Shown here in pieces: positions 49,901 to 58,188 of a stretch of DNA of 64,000 nucleotides (its first letter is position 1; every line of letters begins with the position of its first letter). The DNA is from Sterolibacterium denitrificans (lineage in GTDB: Bacteria; Pseudomonadota; Gammaproteobacteria; Burkholderiales; Rhodocyclaceae), in contig NZ_LT837803.1 of NCBI RefSeq assembly GCF_900174485.1, forward strand, positions 1,116,001 through 1,180,000, given 5' to 3'. The position numbers and the translations under genes are program-made. Under the pieces are notes generated by a model. That model did not search any database, was not told where the DNA came from, and saw nothing but the letters and a program-made list of their open reading frames with translations.

Positions 49901-50699
49901 TCCGCCGGCGGTCATGCCGGAGCGACGCCCGGCCGCACCCATGCACGGTTTTTTCAAGGGGCCGGACGCGGGCAGTTTCCTGCACGAGCTGCTGGAGTGG
50001 GTGGCCCATGCCGGTTTCGGCACGGTGCTGGCGCAGCAGAATGAACAGAATCAACAAAACGAATTGCGCGACATGATCGCCCGGCGCTGCCAGGTGCGCG
50101 GCTGGGATGCCTGGATCGAGCCGCTGCTGGACTGGCTGCGGCAACTGCTGACCACGCCGCTGCCGCTGGGCGCATCGGCTGCCGCTTCCCTGCGCCTCGA
50201 CGGCCTGCGCAGCGTCCGGGCGGAAATGGAATTCTGGCTGCCCGCCCGCCATGTCGATCTGTCGCGTCTGGATGCGCTCGTCATCCGGCAGACTCTGGGC
50301 GGCCGGCCGCGCCCCGCGCTCGGCGCGCAGTCGCTGAACGGCATGCTCAAGGGCTACATGGATCTGCTGTTCGAGCATGAGGGGCGCTACTACGTGGCGG
50401 ACTACAAATCGAACTGGCTGGGCGAGGGCGATGAACACTACACCGCCGCCAACATGGACGAGGCGATTCGCGCCCATCGCTACGACCTGCAGTACGTCAT
50501 CTATCTGTTCGCCCTGCATCGCCTGCTGCGTTCGCGGCTGCCGGATTACGACTACGAGCGGCACGTCGGCGGGGCGCTGTACCTGTTCGTGCGCGGCATC
50601 GGTGCGGCGACGGCGGGCGTGCATTTCGAGCGTCCGCCCGCTACCTTGATGACGGCACTCGACGCCCTGTTCGACGGCGGCAGCGAGGTGGCGGCATGA
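46926..50699 (+). CDS. recB: Exodeoxyribonuclease V beta subunit
   Basis: 1257 residues: UvrD-type helicase with Walker A [20 protein letters not shown], motif II ([20 protein letters not shown]), motif III-IV ([20 protein letters not shown]), motif V ([20 protein letters not shown]) and a C-terminal nuclease domain with [20 protein letters not shown] (Asp and Lys of the active site) and [19 protein letters not shown]. Start 46926 overlaps the recC stop. Two tracts ([10 protein letters not shown] and QNEQNQQNE) come from 9-bp tandem arrays. It digests double-strand ends and loads RecA. Confidence 0.97.
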   Translation: [1257 protein letters not shown]

Positions 50700-52861
50700 G
50701 CGTCCGGCTGACAGACATGAGTTCGCAGCAGATGCTTGCGCTGCTGGACGACTGGCAGGCGCGCGGCTGGCTGCGCGCGCTGGACGTCGCCCTGGTGCGC
50801 TTTCTCGCCGCCGAAGTGCCGGCGATGCCGCCTGCGCTGATGCTGGCGACGGCCCTGGTCAGCCACCAACTGGGGCGCGGCCATGCCTGCCTGGATCTGG
50901 GCAATGTGCTGGCCGATCCCTACATGAGCCTGTCGCTGCCGCCGGAGCAGGATGGCTACGCTTTCCTTTCCGCTGCGGAGCAGATACACACGCCGCAGCC
51001 GGGCGACCTGCTGGCCGGCCTGAGTCTGGACGACTGGCGCGCGCGGCTGCGGCAGACGGATCTGGTGGAAACGCTCGGCGAGGCGGACGAAGACAACGCC
51101 GCCGCAGAAAACGGCACGCCGCTGGTGCTGGTCGGCGAGCGCCTGTACCTGCGCCGCTACTGGCGCTACGAGCGGCAGGTCGAGGCGGCGATCACGCAGC
51201 GCATCAGCGGCGGCATGCAGACGGAGATTGCTGGCGCGCTGCCGGAAGTCGAACTGCGTGCGAGCCTGGCGGCCTTGTTCCCGCCCACCCAGACGCAGGC
51301 GCCGGCTGCCGACGGCAGCGAAACGCGCACCGACTGGCAGAAAATCGCCTGCGCCGTGGCGGCGCGCAGCGCCTTCAGCATCATCACCGGCGGCCCGGGC
51401 ACGGGCAAGACGACCACCGTGGTGCGCCTGCTGGCCTTGCTGCAATCGCTCGCGCTGAACGGAACGCAGCGTCCCCTGCGGATCGCCCTGGCCGCGCCCA
51501 CTGGCAAGGCGGCGGCGCGTCTCAAGGCGTCCATCGCCGGCGCCATCGACCAGTTGCCCGGTTTCGTGCAGGACACCCCGGCGCTGCGCGCGAGCATTCC
51601 CGACGAAGTGACGACGCTGCACCGCCTGCTGGGCACGCGGCCTGGGCCGGGCGCAGGCAGCCGGGGCTTCCGCCACGATGCCCGTAATCCGCTGGCGCTG
51701 GATCTGCTGGTCGTCGATGAAGCCTCCATGGTCGATCTGGAAATGATGGCGGCGCTGCTGCTCGCCTTGCCGCCGCAGGCCCGCCTGATCATCCTCGGCG
51801 ACAAGGATCAACTGGCTTCGGTCGAGGCGGGTTCGGTGCTCGGCGAATTGTGCCGCCGCGCCCGGCAAGGCCACTTCCGCCCCGCGACGGCAGACTGGAT
51901 CGCCGCATTGACCGGCGAAAAGATCGAGTCCTCCTTGCTGGATGAAAACGGCACGGCGCTCGATCAACACATCGTCATGCTGCGCGATAGCCGCCGCTTC
52001 GCCGCCGGCAGCGGCATCGGCCGGCTGGCCGCCGCGGTGAATGCCGGCCAGCCGGAAAAAATCCGCGCGGTCTGGACGCAGGCCTGCGCCGACATCCAGC
52101 GTCTGGATCTGGGCAGTCTGGAAGACGAACGTCTGGCGGCGCTGTTGCTGGGTGATGGCGGTGACGATGGCGGCATCGCCGGCTATCTGCGCATCGTCCA
52201 TGACGAACGTCCCGAGCTGACCGCGGATCAGCAGGCGTTCGACGATTGGGCGCGCGCGGCGCTGCGGGCGCAAGGGCGCTTCCAGTTGCTCTGCGCCCTG
52301 CGCAGTGGCGCTTACGGCGTCGAGGGCATGAACCGGCGCATCGAAACCCTGCTGGCCAGACGCGGCCTGATCGAACCGTTCAACGCCGCCGCATCTGCCA
52401 CGCCACTCGACCCCTGGTATCCGGGCCGTCCGGTGCTGGTCACCCGCAATGATCATCGGCTGGGCCTGATGAACGGCGACATCGGCATCACGCTGGCTTG
52501 CCCCGTGCGCGACGGGCGCAGCGGCCAGCTCGCATGGGGGCGGCGCGTGGCCTTCCCCAGGGCTGATGGCAGCGGCATTCAATGGGTGCTGCCCAGCCGC
52601 CTGCAGGCCGCGGAAACCGTCTTCGCGCTCACGGTGCATAAATCGCAAGGTTCGGAATTCGACCACTGCGCCCTGCTCCTGCCCCCCGGCCGCAGCCCGG
52701 TGCTGACGCGCGAACTGCTCTACACCGGCATCACCCGCGGCAAGCGCCGCTTCTCGTTGCTCTGCTGCGGCGGTCAGCGCAGCCTCGATGAAGCCGCCAT
52801 GCGCACGGTACAGCGCTCGGGCGGGCTGTTTGCCGGGGTGGCGGATGATGCGGATACCTGA
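50696..52861 (+). CDS. recD: Exodeoxyribonuclease V alpha subunit
   Basis: 721 residues, SF1B 5'-3' helicase: N-terminal domain ends before AFSIITGGPGTGKTTTVVRL (Walker A), then IALAAPTGKAAARLKASIAG, VVDEASMVDLEMMAALLLAL, IILGDKDQLASVEAGSVLGE and C-terminal ALTVHKSQGSEFDHCALLLP and LLYTGITRGKRRFSL. Overlaps recB by ATGA, completing recC-recB-recD. Confidence 0.96.
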   Translation: MSVRLTDMSSQQMLALLDDWQARGWLRALDVALVRFLAAEVPAMPPALMLATALVSHQLGRGHACLDLGNVLADPYMSLSLPPEQDGYAFLSAAEQIHTPQPGDLLAGLSLDDWRARLRQTDLVETLGEADEDNAAAENGTPLVLVGERLYLRRYWRYERQVEAAITQRISGGMQTEIAGALPEVELRASLAALFPPTQTQAPAADGSETRTDWQKIACAVAARSAFSIITGGPGTGKTTTVVRLLALLQSLALNGTQRPLRIALAAPTGKAAARLKASIAGAIDQLPGFVQDTPALRASIPDEVTTLHRLLGTRPGPGAGSRGFRHDARNPLALDLLVVDEASMVDLEMMAALLLALPPQARLIILGDKDQLASVEAGSVLGELCRRARQGHFRPATADWIAALTGEKIESSLLDENGTALDQHIVMLRDSRRFAAGSGIGRLAAAVNAGQPEKIRAVWTQACADIQRLDLGSLEDERLAALLLGDGGDDGGIAGYLRIVHDERPELTADQQAFDDWARAALRAQGRFQLLCALRSGAYGVEGMNRRIETLLARRGLIEPFNAAASATPLDPWYPGRPVLVTRNDHRLGLMNGDIGITLACPVRDGRSGQLAWGRRVAFPRADGSGIQWVLPSRLQAAETVFALTVHKSQGSEFDHCALLLPPGRSPVLTRELLYTGITRGKRRFSLLCCGGQRSLDEAAMRTVQRSGGLFAGVADDADT

Positions 52862-52897
52862 AGCGCTAGCGTTTTCCATCATCTGCGTCGCATACCC

Positions 52898-53872
52898 ATG
52901 AAAAAAGCCGACCGTATCTACAAGCTGCATCAACTGCTGCAAAGCCGCCGTTGCATCGCCCGCAAGGACTTGCAGGACGCTCTCGAAGTGTCGCGGGCGA
53001 CCTTGACGCGCGACATCGAATTCCTGCGCAGCCAGTTGCATGCGCCGGTGGTGTATGACGCCGAGTTGGGTGGCTATCGACTCGACAAGCCGACCGGCCT
53101 CGCCGGGCAAGGGCAGCACGAGTTGCCGGGGATGTGGTTCAACGCCTCGGAACTGAACGCCCTGCTGAGCATCGAGCATCTGCTGGAATCCATCCAGCCT
53201 GGCCTGCTGGGGCCACACATTGCGCCGCTCAGGCAGCGGCTGGAGCGCTTGCTCGGCCAGTCCAGCCACACCCCGGCGGAAATCCGCAAGCGCGTGCGCC
53301 TGCTTGCGGCCACGCCGCGCCGGCTGAAGCCCGAACATTTCGAGGCATGCGCCAACGCCACTCTGATGCGCAAACGGCTGCACATCGAGCACCACGACCG
53401 CGGGCTGGATGCCATCGTCAGCCGGGAAATTTCGCCCCAGCGCATCGTCAGATACAAGGAGAACTGGTATCTCGATGGCTGGTGCCACTTGCGCGAAGCG
53501 ATCCGGACGTTTTCCATGGACGCGATCCGCGCCGCGCGCATGCTCGAACAGCCAGCGCGGGAAATCCCCGACGCAGCACTGGATGCCGCACTCGGCGCCG
53601 GCTACGGCATCTACGCCGGCCACGCAGTCGAGTGGGCCACGCTCAGATTCACCCCCCGGCAGGCACGCTGGACGGCGCACGAAACCTGGCACGACGAACA
53701 AAAATCCCGCTTCGAGGCGGACGGCAGCTACATTCTGGAAATCCCCTACAGCAACGCCGCCGAACTGCTGATGGACATACTGAAATACGGCCCTGAAGTG
53801 GAAGTCCTGGCGCCACCCAGCCTGCGCGCACTCATCGCCGAGCGGCTGCAGATGGCGACGGGGAGGTATTGA
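52898..53872 (+). CDS. WYL-domain transcriptional regulator
   Basis: 324 residues: N-terminal winged HTH (RIYKLHQLLQSRRCIARKDL, QDALEVSRATLTRDIEFLRS), middle WYL domain (about 135-215; PQRIVRYKENWYLDGWCHLR holds the WYL segment as WYLDGW), and C-terminal WCX-like extension. Proteins of this kind sense nucleic acids or nucleotides and often control defence genes or DNA-damage functions. It starts 36 bp after recD and precedes a nuclease gene on the same strand. Confidence 0.9.
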   Translation: MKKADRIYKLHQLLQSRRCIARKDLQDALEVSRATLTRDIEFLRSQLHAPVVYDAELGGYRLDKPTGLAGQGQHELPGMWFNASELNALLSIEHLLESIQPGLLGPHIAPLRQRLERLLGQSSHTPAEIRKRVRLLAATPRRLKPEHFEACANATLMRKRLHIEHHDRGLDAIVSREISPQRIVRYKENWYLDGWCHLREAIRTFSMDAIRAARMLEQPAREIPDAALDAALGAGYGIYAGHAVEWATLRFTPRQARWTAHETWHDEQKSRFEADGSYILEIPYSNAAELLMDILKYGPEVEVLAPPSLRALIAERLQMATGRY

Positions 53873-53908
53873 GGAGAAGCCGGCGCTGTAAGTATTTGTG
53901 GGAATCAA

Positions 53909-54085
53909 GTGCTGAACATGTGGCCTGACATAATCAACGCATTACGTAAATGCAAGCGAGGGGAAATTGAGACACTGTATTCCCGGGGCGGCTTCGGAAT
54001 GGATGAGTCAAACTTCGATGCCTTCTTGAACGCGCGCCGACAACTGATGGCGCAGAAGATTCGCCATTACTACGAAGGTCTTTGA
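53909..54085 (+). CDS. Very small protein (55-58 aa), unknown
   Basis: GTG at 53909 with GGGA 5 bases upstream, or ATG at 53918; both end at 54085. The product (from the ATG, MWPDIINALRKCKRGEIETL, ending LMAQKIRHYYEGL) is charged and helical with no membrane segment. Coding is supported by a clean frame with biased codon use and by its fit 11 bp before the next start. It could be a complete small partner of the nuclease or the C-terminal tail of a larger lost protein; nothing in it identifies a family. Confidence 0.5.
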   Translation: MLNMWPDIINALRKCKRGEIETLYSRGGFGMDESNFDAFLNARRQLMAQKIRHYYEGL

Positions 54086-54096
54086 TCGAGTTCGCC

Positions 54097-55107
54097 ATGA
54101 CACGTCGACGCAGAACTAGAGAAGCTCCCATCGAGACGCTGTTCAAGGCGCCTTGGTGGATCAGCGTTGCTCTCGGGATTTTCGTGCTTGTGGCGCTGAA
54201 ATGGATCGAGCCGCCCAACGTTGCATCCAGTGCTGCATCCAGCGCCGTATCCAATGCCATCTTGAAGCCGCTGGCCTCGATGCTGTCGGGCTTGGCGTGG
54301 CTGCTCTCTGGCGTATTTTTCTTCATCGGCCTGCTGTCGCTGGTTCGCGAAAAGCTTTCTGCGCCGAAGCCGGCGAAACTGGCTGACTGGCAATCAACGA
54401 AATCTGCCGCCGGCACCCAAGCGGACGGCGGATGGCAATCCCGGGTTGCGCAGTACGGCGTTCAGGGACGGGCAGAGCCCAAACAGGATCGCGTATTGGA
54501 AGCATGGGAGGCTTCGATTGCCGGCGTATCTTCGACCGCAAAGTCTGCCGAATGGAGTATCGAACTGTTGCGCGACCTCGAATGGAAACGTTTCGAGGAT
54601 GTTTGCCAGAAGTTCTACGCATTGAAGGGCATCAAGAGCGAAACCACACCGCTTGGCCCCGATGGCGGTATCGACATCAGGCTCTATCAGGACAGCGCTG
54701 ACAAGCCGACTTCGATTGTCCAGTGCAAGGCCTGGGGCGAGCGGAATGTCGGCATCAAGCCCGTGCGCGAACTGCTGGGCGTGATGGCTCACGAGAAGAT
54801 CGAGAAAGCATGCTTCATGGCCTCTGGCAACTTCACCGAAGAAGCCAAGGCGTTTGCACAAAGCAATCACATCACCCTGATCAATGGCGAAATGTTGCTT
54901 GCCATGATTCGGCGCTTGCCCGAGTCTGACCGGCAAACACTACTTGTTTTCGCTACTGACGGGGATTTCCGCACGCCTACATGCCCGTCCTGCGGCATCA
55001 AGATGCGGCGTGTGTCTGGCACGAATGGGCGGCCTGATTTCTGGGGCTGCCATAACTACCCGCGCTGCCGGCAGAAGCTGAGAGTGCGTGCCGCTGAACG
55101 GTATTGA
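54097..55107 (+). CDS. Membrane-anchored Mrr-like restriction endonuclease with topoisomerase-type zinc finger
   Basis: 336 residues. Two membrane helices near the N-terminus (WWISVALGIFVLVAL; LSGLAWLLSGVFFFIGLLSL), a linker, then an Mrr-type nuclease domain (about 150-265): WKRFEDVCQKFYALKG, GPDGGIDIRLYQ with the catalytic Asp, and IVQCKAWG supplying the Gln-x-Lys. The C-terminus is a C4 zinc finger like that of topoisomerase I (CPSCGIKMRRVSGTNGRPDF then WGCHNYPRCRQ). This combination would cut DNA at the membrane. Start 54097; a TTG at 54082 is also in frame. Confidence 0.87.
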   Translation: MTRRRRTREAPIETLFKAPWWISVALGIFVLVALKWIEPPNVASSAASSAVSNAILKPLASMLSGLAWLLSGVFFFIGLLSLVREKLSAPKPAKLADWQSTKSAAGTQADGGWQSRVAQYGVQGRAEPKQDRVLEAWEASIAGVSSTAKSAEWSIELLRDLEWKRFEDVCQKFYALKGIKSETTPLGPDGGIDIRLYQDSADKPTSIVQCKAWGERNVGIKPVRELLGVMAHEKIEKACFMASGNFTEEAKAFAQSNHITLINGEMLLAMIRRLPESDRQTLLVFATDGDFRTPTCPSCGIKMRRVSGTNGRPDFWGCHNYPRCRQKLRVRAAERY

Positions 55108-55285
55108 GAGTGAGTCTCTCCGGCGTCCGTGGTTGCGCCGCCGTGCGAGTGCTCTTGCCGGTCAATGTCATCGGCTTGTTTATTCTGCTGCCGCCGCTGA
55201 GGTTTTGCTCATATCCTTGATTCGCGCTCAGTCAGGGCGTACATTCCTACTTTACTGAAATTTTCCAACTTTTTGAGGGGTTGCC

Positions 55286-55549
55286 ATGACGACCACCCGC
55301 CTGCGTGAAAAATCGCAAATGACCGTTCCTACCGAAGTGGCCCGCCAGCTTGGTTTGCGCACTGACGAATTGCTCGATATCCGTATCGTTGGCGACGCCT
55401 TTGTCGTCTGTTCGCAGCGGGCGACGCGGCTTGATCAGTGCCACCCCATGCACTTCTGGGGGCTGGGACGAGGTGCCGAGACGACCAGCGCAGGCGAGAT
55501 CGACCGGCATGTCCGGGCATTGCGCGACGAATGGGAACGCCCGGCGTGA
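55286..55549 (+). CDS. vapB: AbrB/MazE-type antitoxin of a VapBC pair
   Basis: 87 residues: N-terminal swapped-hairpin DNA-binding domain (TTRLREKSQMTVPTEVARQL, GLRTDELLDIRIVGDAFVV) and a C-terminal tail that would wrap the toxin. GAGGGG lies before the ATG. Its stop overlaps the toxin ATG by one base. It should repress the operon and block the PIN toxin. Confidence 0.87.
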   Translation: MTTTRLREKSQMTVPTEVARQLGLRTDELLDIRIVGDAFVVCSQRATRLDQCHPMHFWGLGRGAETTSAGEIDRHVRALRDEWERPA

Positions 55550-56004
55550 TGGAGGACGTCCTGTCCCACTACCGGGGGAGTCGGGTCTATTTCGATACCA
55601 ACTGCTTCATCTACGTCGTCGAAGGTGTCGAGCGTTATCGTCCGGTGCTGGAGCCGCTGATGAACGCTGTTGCGATGGGTGATATCACCGGCGTGACCGG
55701 CGAAATCACCCTCGCCGAGGTGCTGGTCAAGCCGCTGCGCGATCAGTTGGCGCAACAAGTGCTGCTTTACAAGCAGATGCTGGCGGATCGTCAGCCATTC
55801 ATGCTGGTGCCAATTACTCAGGCCACTTGGGAATCGGCCGCCAGTCTGCGTGCCCGATTGTCCGTGCGTCTGCCCGACGCCGTGCATCTGGCTGCAGCTC
55901 GCCAGGCCGGCTGCCACCTGTTCGTGACCAACGATGCCGCTTTGCGCTCTCTGCCGGAAATGGAAATCCTGCACCTGGAAACCGCCTTGAGCGGGGGCGC
56001 ATAG
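55549..56004 (+). CDS. vapC: PIN-domain toxin (VapC type)
   Basis: 151 residues with the PIN acidic residues in place: Asp in GSRVYFDTNCFIYVVEG, Glu in ITGEITLAEVLVKPL, Asp in LSVRLPDAVHLAAARQAG and Asp in CHLFVTNDAALRSL. Ribonuclease toxin by family. GTG at 55546 is an alternative start. Followed by a bidirectional terminator facing sodB. Confidence 0.9.
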   Translation: MEDVLSHYRGSRVYFDTNCFIYVVEGVERYRPVLEPLMNAVAMGDITGVTGEITLAEVLVKPLRDQLAQQVLLYKQMLADRQPFMLVPITQATWESAASLRARLSVRLPDAVHLAAARQAGCHLFVTNDAALRSLPEMEILHLETALSGGA

Positions 56005-56064
56005 CCGATCCCAAGGCCGAGGCTCAATTCCAGTTCAACATATTTACTATAGAGGCTGGCCACG

Positions 56065-56098
56065 AAAAAAATGGGCACCCGACGGTGCCCATTTTCAA
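56065..56098. terminator. Bidirectional terminator between vapC and sodB
   Basis: AAAATGGGCACC/GGTGCCCATTTT, 12-bp perfect stem with a CGAC loop, plus A and T runs at both ends. It serves the plus-strand vapBC and the minus-strand sodB transcripts, which converge here. Confidence 0.9.
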
Positions 56099-56136
56099 TT
56101 ACGACTTTATTCTCGCGAAACGAATCCGCAGGATTC

Positions 56137-56721
56137 TCAGCCGAAGTTCTTCGCCGCGAAATCCCAGTTGACCAGTTTGTCGAGGAAGGTTTCGACGAAC
56201 TTCGGCCGCAGGTTGCGGTAGTCGATGTAGTAGGCGTGTTCCCAGACGTCGACGCAGAGCAGGGCCTTGTCGCCGGTGGTCAGCGGGGTGCCGGCAGCAC
56301 CCATGTTGACGATGTCGACCGAACCGTCGGATTTCTTGACCAGCCAAGTCCAGCCGGAGCCGAAGTTGCCGACGGCGCTGGTCTGGAAGGCTTTCTTGAA
56401 TTCATCGTAGGAGCCCCACTTCTTGTCGATGGCTGCCGCCAGCGCGCCGCTCGGGGCGCCGCCGCCGTTGGGCTTCAGGCAGTTCCAGAAGAAGCTGTGG
56501 TTCCAGACCTGGGCGGCATTGTTGTACACGCCGCCGGCCGGGGCCTTCTTGACGATGGCTTCGAGGTCGAGGTTCTCGTATTCGGTGCCCTTGATCAGGT
56601 TGTTGAGATTGGTGACGTAGGCTTGGTGGTGCTTGGCGTAGTGGTATTCGAAGGTTTCCTTCGACATGTGCGGCGCCAGGGCGTCCATGGCGAAGGGCAG
56701 CGGGGGCAGGGTGTGTTCCAT
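56137..56721 (-). CDS. sodB: Iron superoxide dismutase
   Basis: 194 residues. Metal ligands are His in [20 protein letters not shown], His in [16 protein letters not shown], and Asp/His in the signature [13 protein letters not shown]. The residue pattern [13 protein letters not shown] and Gly-rich [10 protein letters not shown] favour the Fe form. It removes superoxide in the cytoplasm. AAGGAG precedes the ATG; the promoter carries an IscR-like site. Confidence 0.95.
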   Translation of the reverse strand: MEHTLPPLPFAMDALAPHMSKETFEYHYAKHHQAYVTNLNNLIKGTEYENLDLEAIVKKAPAGGVYNNAAQVWNHSFFWNCLKPNGGGAPSGALAAAIDKKWGSYDEFKKAFQTSAVGNFGSGWTWLVKKSDGSVDIVNMGAAGTPLTTGDKALLCVDVWEHAYYIDYRNLRPKFVETFLDKLVNWDFAAKNFG

Positions 56722-56766
56722 GTGGGTCTCCTTGTGAGGTGGGCGGCGGCGGGTAGCCGCGAAAAC

Positions 56767-56801
56767 TTGACCAGTTTAGTCGGAATAGACTGGTCTGACA
56801 A
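56767..56801 (-). promoter_or_regulatory. sodB promoter with IscR/Rrf2-like site
   Basis: On the minus strand TTGTCA (56801-56796) and TAAACT (56778-56773) are 17 bp apart. Over the -10 lies CCGACTAAACTGGTCAA (56783-56767), which agrees at 15 of 17 positions with the type 1 IscR pattern YYGACTRWWWYAGTCRR. A wider dyad GACCAGT...ACTGGTC also spans the promoter. Binding would repress when Fe-S clusters are plentiful. Confidence 0.6.
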
Positions 56802-56847
56802 GTACCGGCGGGTTGAATATTTTAAGCCTGAGTATATTGGTTTCGCT

Positions 56848-58188
56848 TCAATTGGCGTCTCCGTGGCTGATGTCTTCCACCCGGACGGCGGCGTTGCCGC
56901 TGGCGAAGTGTAGCGCGATGCGCTCGCCGCTGCGGAGTTGCCGGCTGTCGCGCACCAGACGGCCCTGGCTGTCGCGCGCGATGCTGTAGCCGCGCGCCAG
57001 GGTGGCCTGGGGACTGAGCGCGGCGAGGCTGGCGGCGAGCGTGGCCAGTCGCGCCCGGCGGCTGGTCAGGCGGTTCCGGTTGCCGGCCTGCAGGCGCTGG
57101 GCGGCTTGTTCGATGCGGCGGCGGGTATCGCTCAGTTCGGGACGGCTGCGGGCCAGCCGCAGGCGCCAGTGTTCGTGCCGGGTGCCGTGCTGCTGCTGGC
57201 GCTGTCGCATGGCAGCGCGCAGGCGCGTGGCCAGCAGGGCGAGCTTTTGCCGGTCGTGCGCCAGACGCTGGCCGGGATGGATGAGACGATGGCCGAGCAG
57301 GTCGATGCGCTGCATGCGCGCTTCGAGCTGGCGACTCAGGTGCTGGCGCAGGCGTGCGGCCAGCGCATCGAGCCGGGCGGCCGCATCGAACCAGCCGGCG
57401 CTGACCAGCTCGGCGGCTGCCGTAGGCGTGGCGGCGCGCTGGTCGGCAACGTAGTCGGCGATGGTGACGTCGGTTTCGTGACCCACGCCGGAGATCACGG
57501 GCAGTGGACAGGCGGCGATGGCGCGCGCCACGCATTCCTCGTTGAAGGCCCACAGGTCCTCGATGCTGCCGCCACCCCGCGCGACGATCAGCACGTCGAT
57601 GCCGTCGGCGGCGGCACGCGTAGCGGCGGTGTCGATGGCGTCGGCCAGCTTCTCGGCGGCACCCTCGCCCTGCACGGGAGATGGATAGAGGATCGCCGGC
57701 AGATGCGGTGCGCGTCGCCGCAGCGTGGTGAGGATGTCGTGCAGCGCGGCGGCCTGCGGCGAGCTGACGATGCCGATGCGGCGCGGAAAATCCGGCAGGG
57801 CGCGTTTGCGCTCGGCGGTGAAGAGTCCTTCGTTTTCCAGCCGCTCGCGCAGCCGGGCAAAGGCTTCGTAGAGCTTGCCCAGGCCGGCGCGGCGCATGCC
57901 TTCGGCATTGAGCTGGAAATCGCCACGGGCTTCGTAGAGCGTCACGCTGGCCTGGACTTCGACCTGCTGGCCGTTTTCCAGCCGCCAGGGGATGAGCTGG
58001 GCGCGGCTGCGGAACATCACGCAGCGCACCTGGGCGGCTTCGTCCTTGAGGGAAAAATAGACGTGCCCGGAGGCTGCCCGCGTCAGGTTGGAAATTTCAC
58101 CGGCCACCCACAGCAGGGGAAAATTCTGCTGCAGCAGCTCGCGGGCGCGACGATTCAGGGCCGTCACGCTGAGTACGTCATCGAACAT
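56848..58188 (-). CDS. xseA: Exodeoxyribonuclease VII large subunit
   Basis: 446 residues: OB-fold N-terminus (SVTALNRRARELLQQNFPLL, WVAGEISNLTRAASGHVYFS), catalytic domain with FPRRIGIVSSPQAAALHDIL, VLIVARGGGSIEDLWAFNEE and ISGVGHETDVTIADYVADQR, then a long Arg/Gln-rich coiled coil and C-terminal segment. With XseB it degrades single-stranded DNA. Start 58188 (MFDDVLSV) matches the family; the 43 extra codons upstream do not. Lies upstream of sodB in the same direction, which is common in betaproteobacteria. Confidence 0.95.
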   Translation of the reverse strand: MFDDVLSVTALNRRARELLQQNFPLLWVAGEISNLTRAASGHVYFSLKDEAAQVRCVMFRSRAQLIPWRLENGQQVEVQASVTLYEARGDFQLNAEGMRRAGLGKLYEAFARLRERLENEGLFTAERKRALPDFPRRIGIVSSPQAAALHDILTTLRRRAPHLPAILYPSPVQGEGAAEKLADAIDTAATRAAADGIDVLIVARGGGSIEDLWAFNEECVARAIAACPLPVISGVGHETDVTIADYVADQRAATPTAAAELVSAGWFDAAARLDALAARLRQHLSRQLEARMQRIDLLGHRLIHPGQRLAHDRQKLALLATRLRAAMRQRQQQHGTRHEHWRLRLARSRPELSDTRRRIEQAAQRLQAGNRNRLTSRRARLATLAASLAALSPQATLARGYSIARDSQGRLVRDSRQLRSGERIALHFASGNAAVRVEDISHGDAN

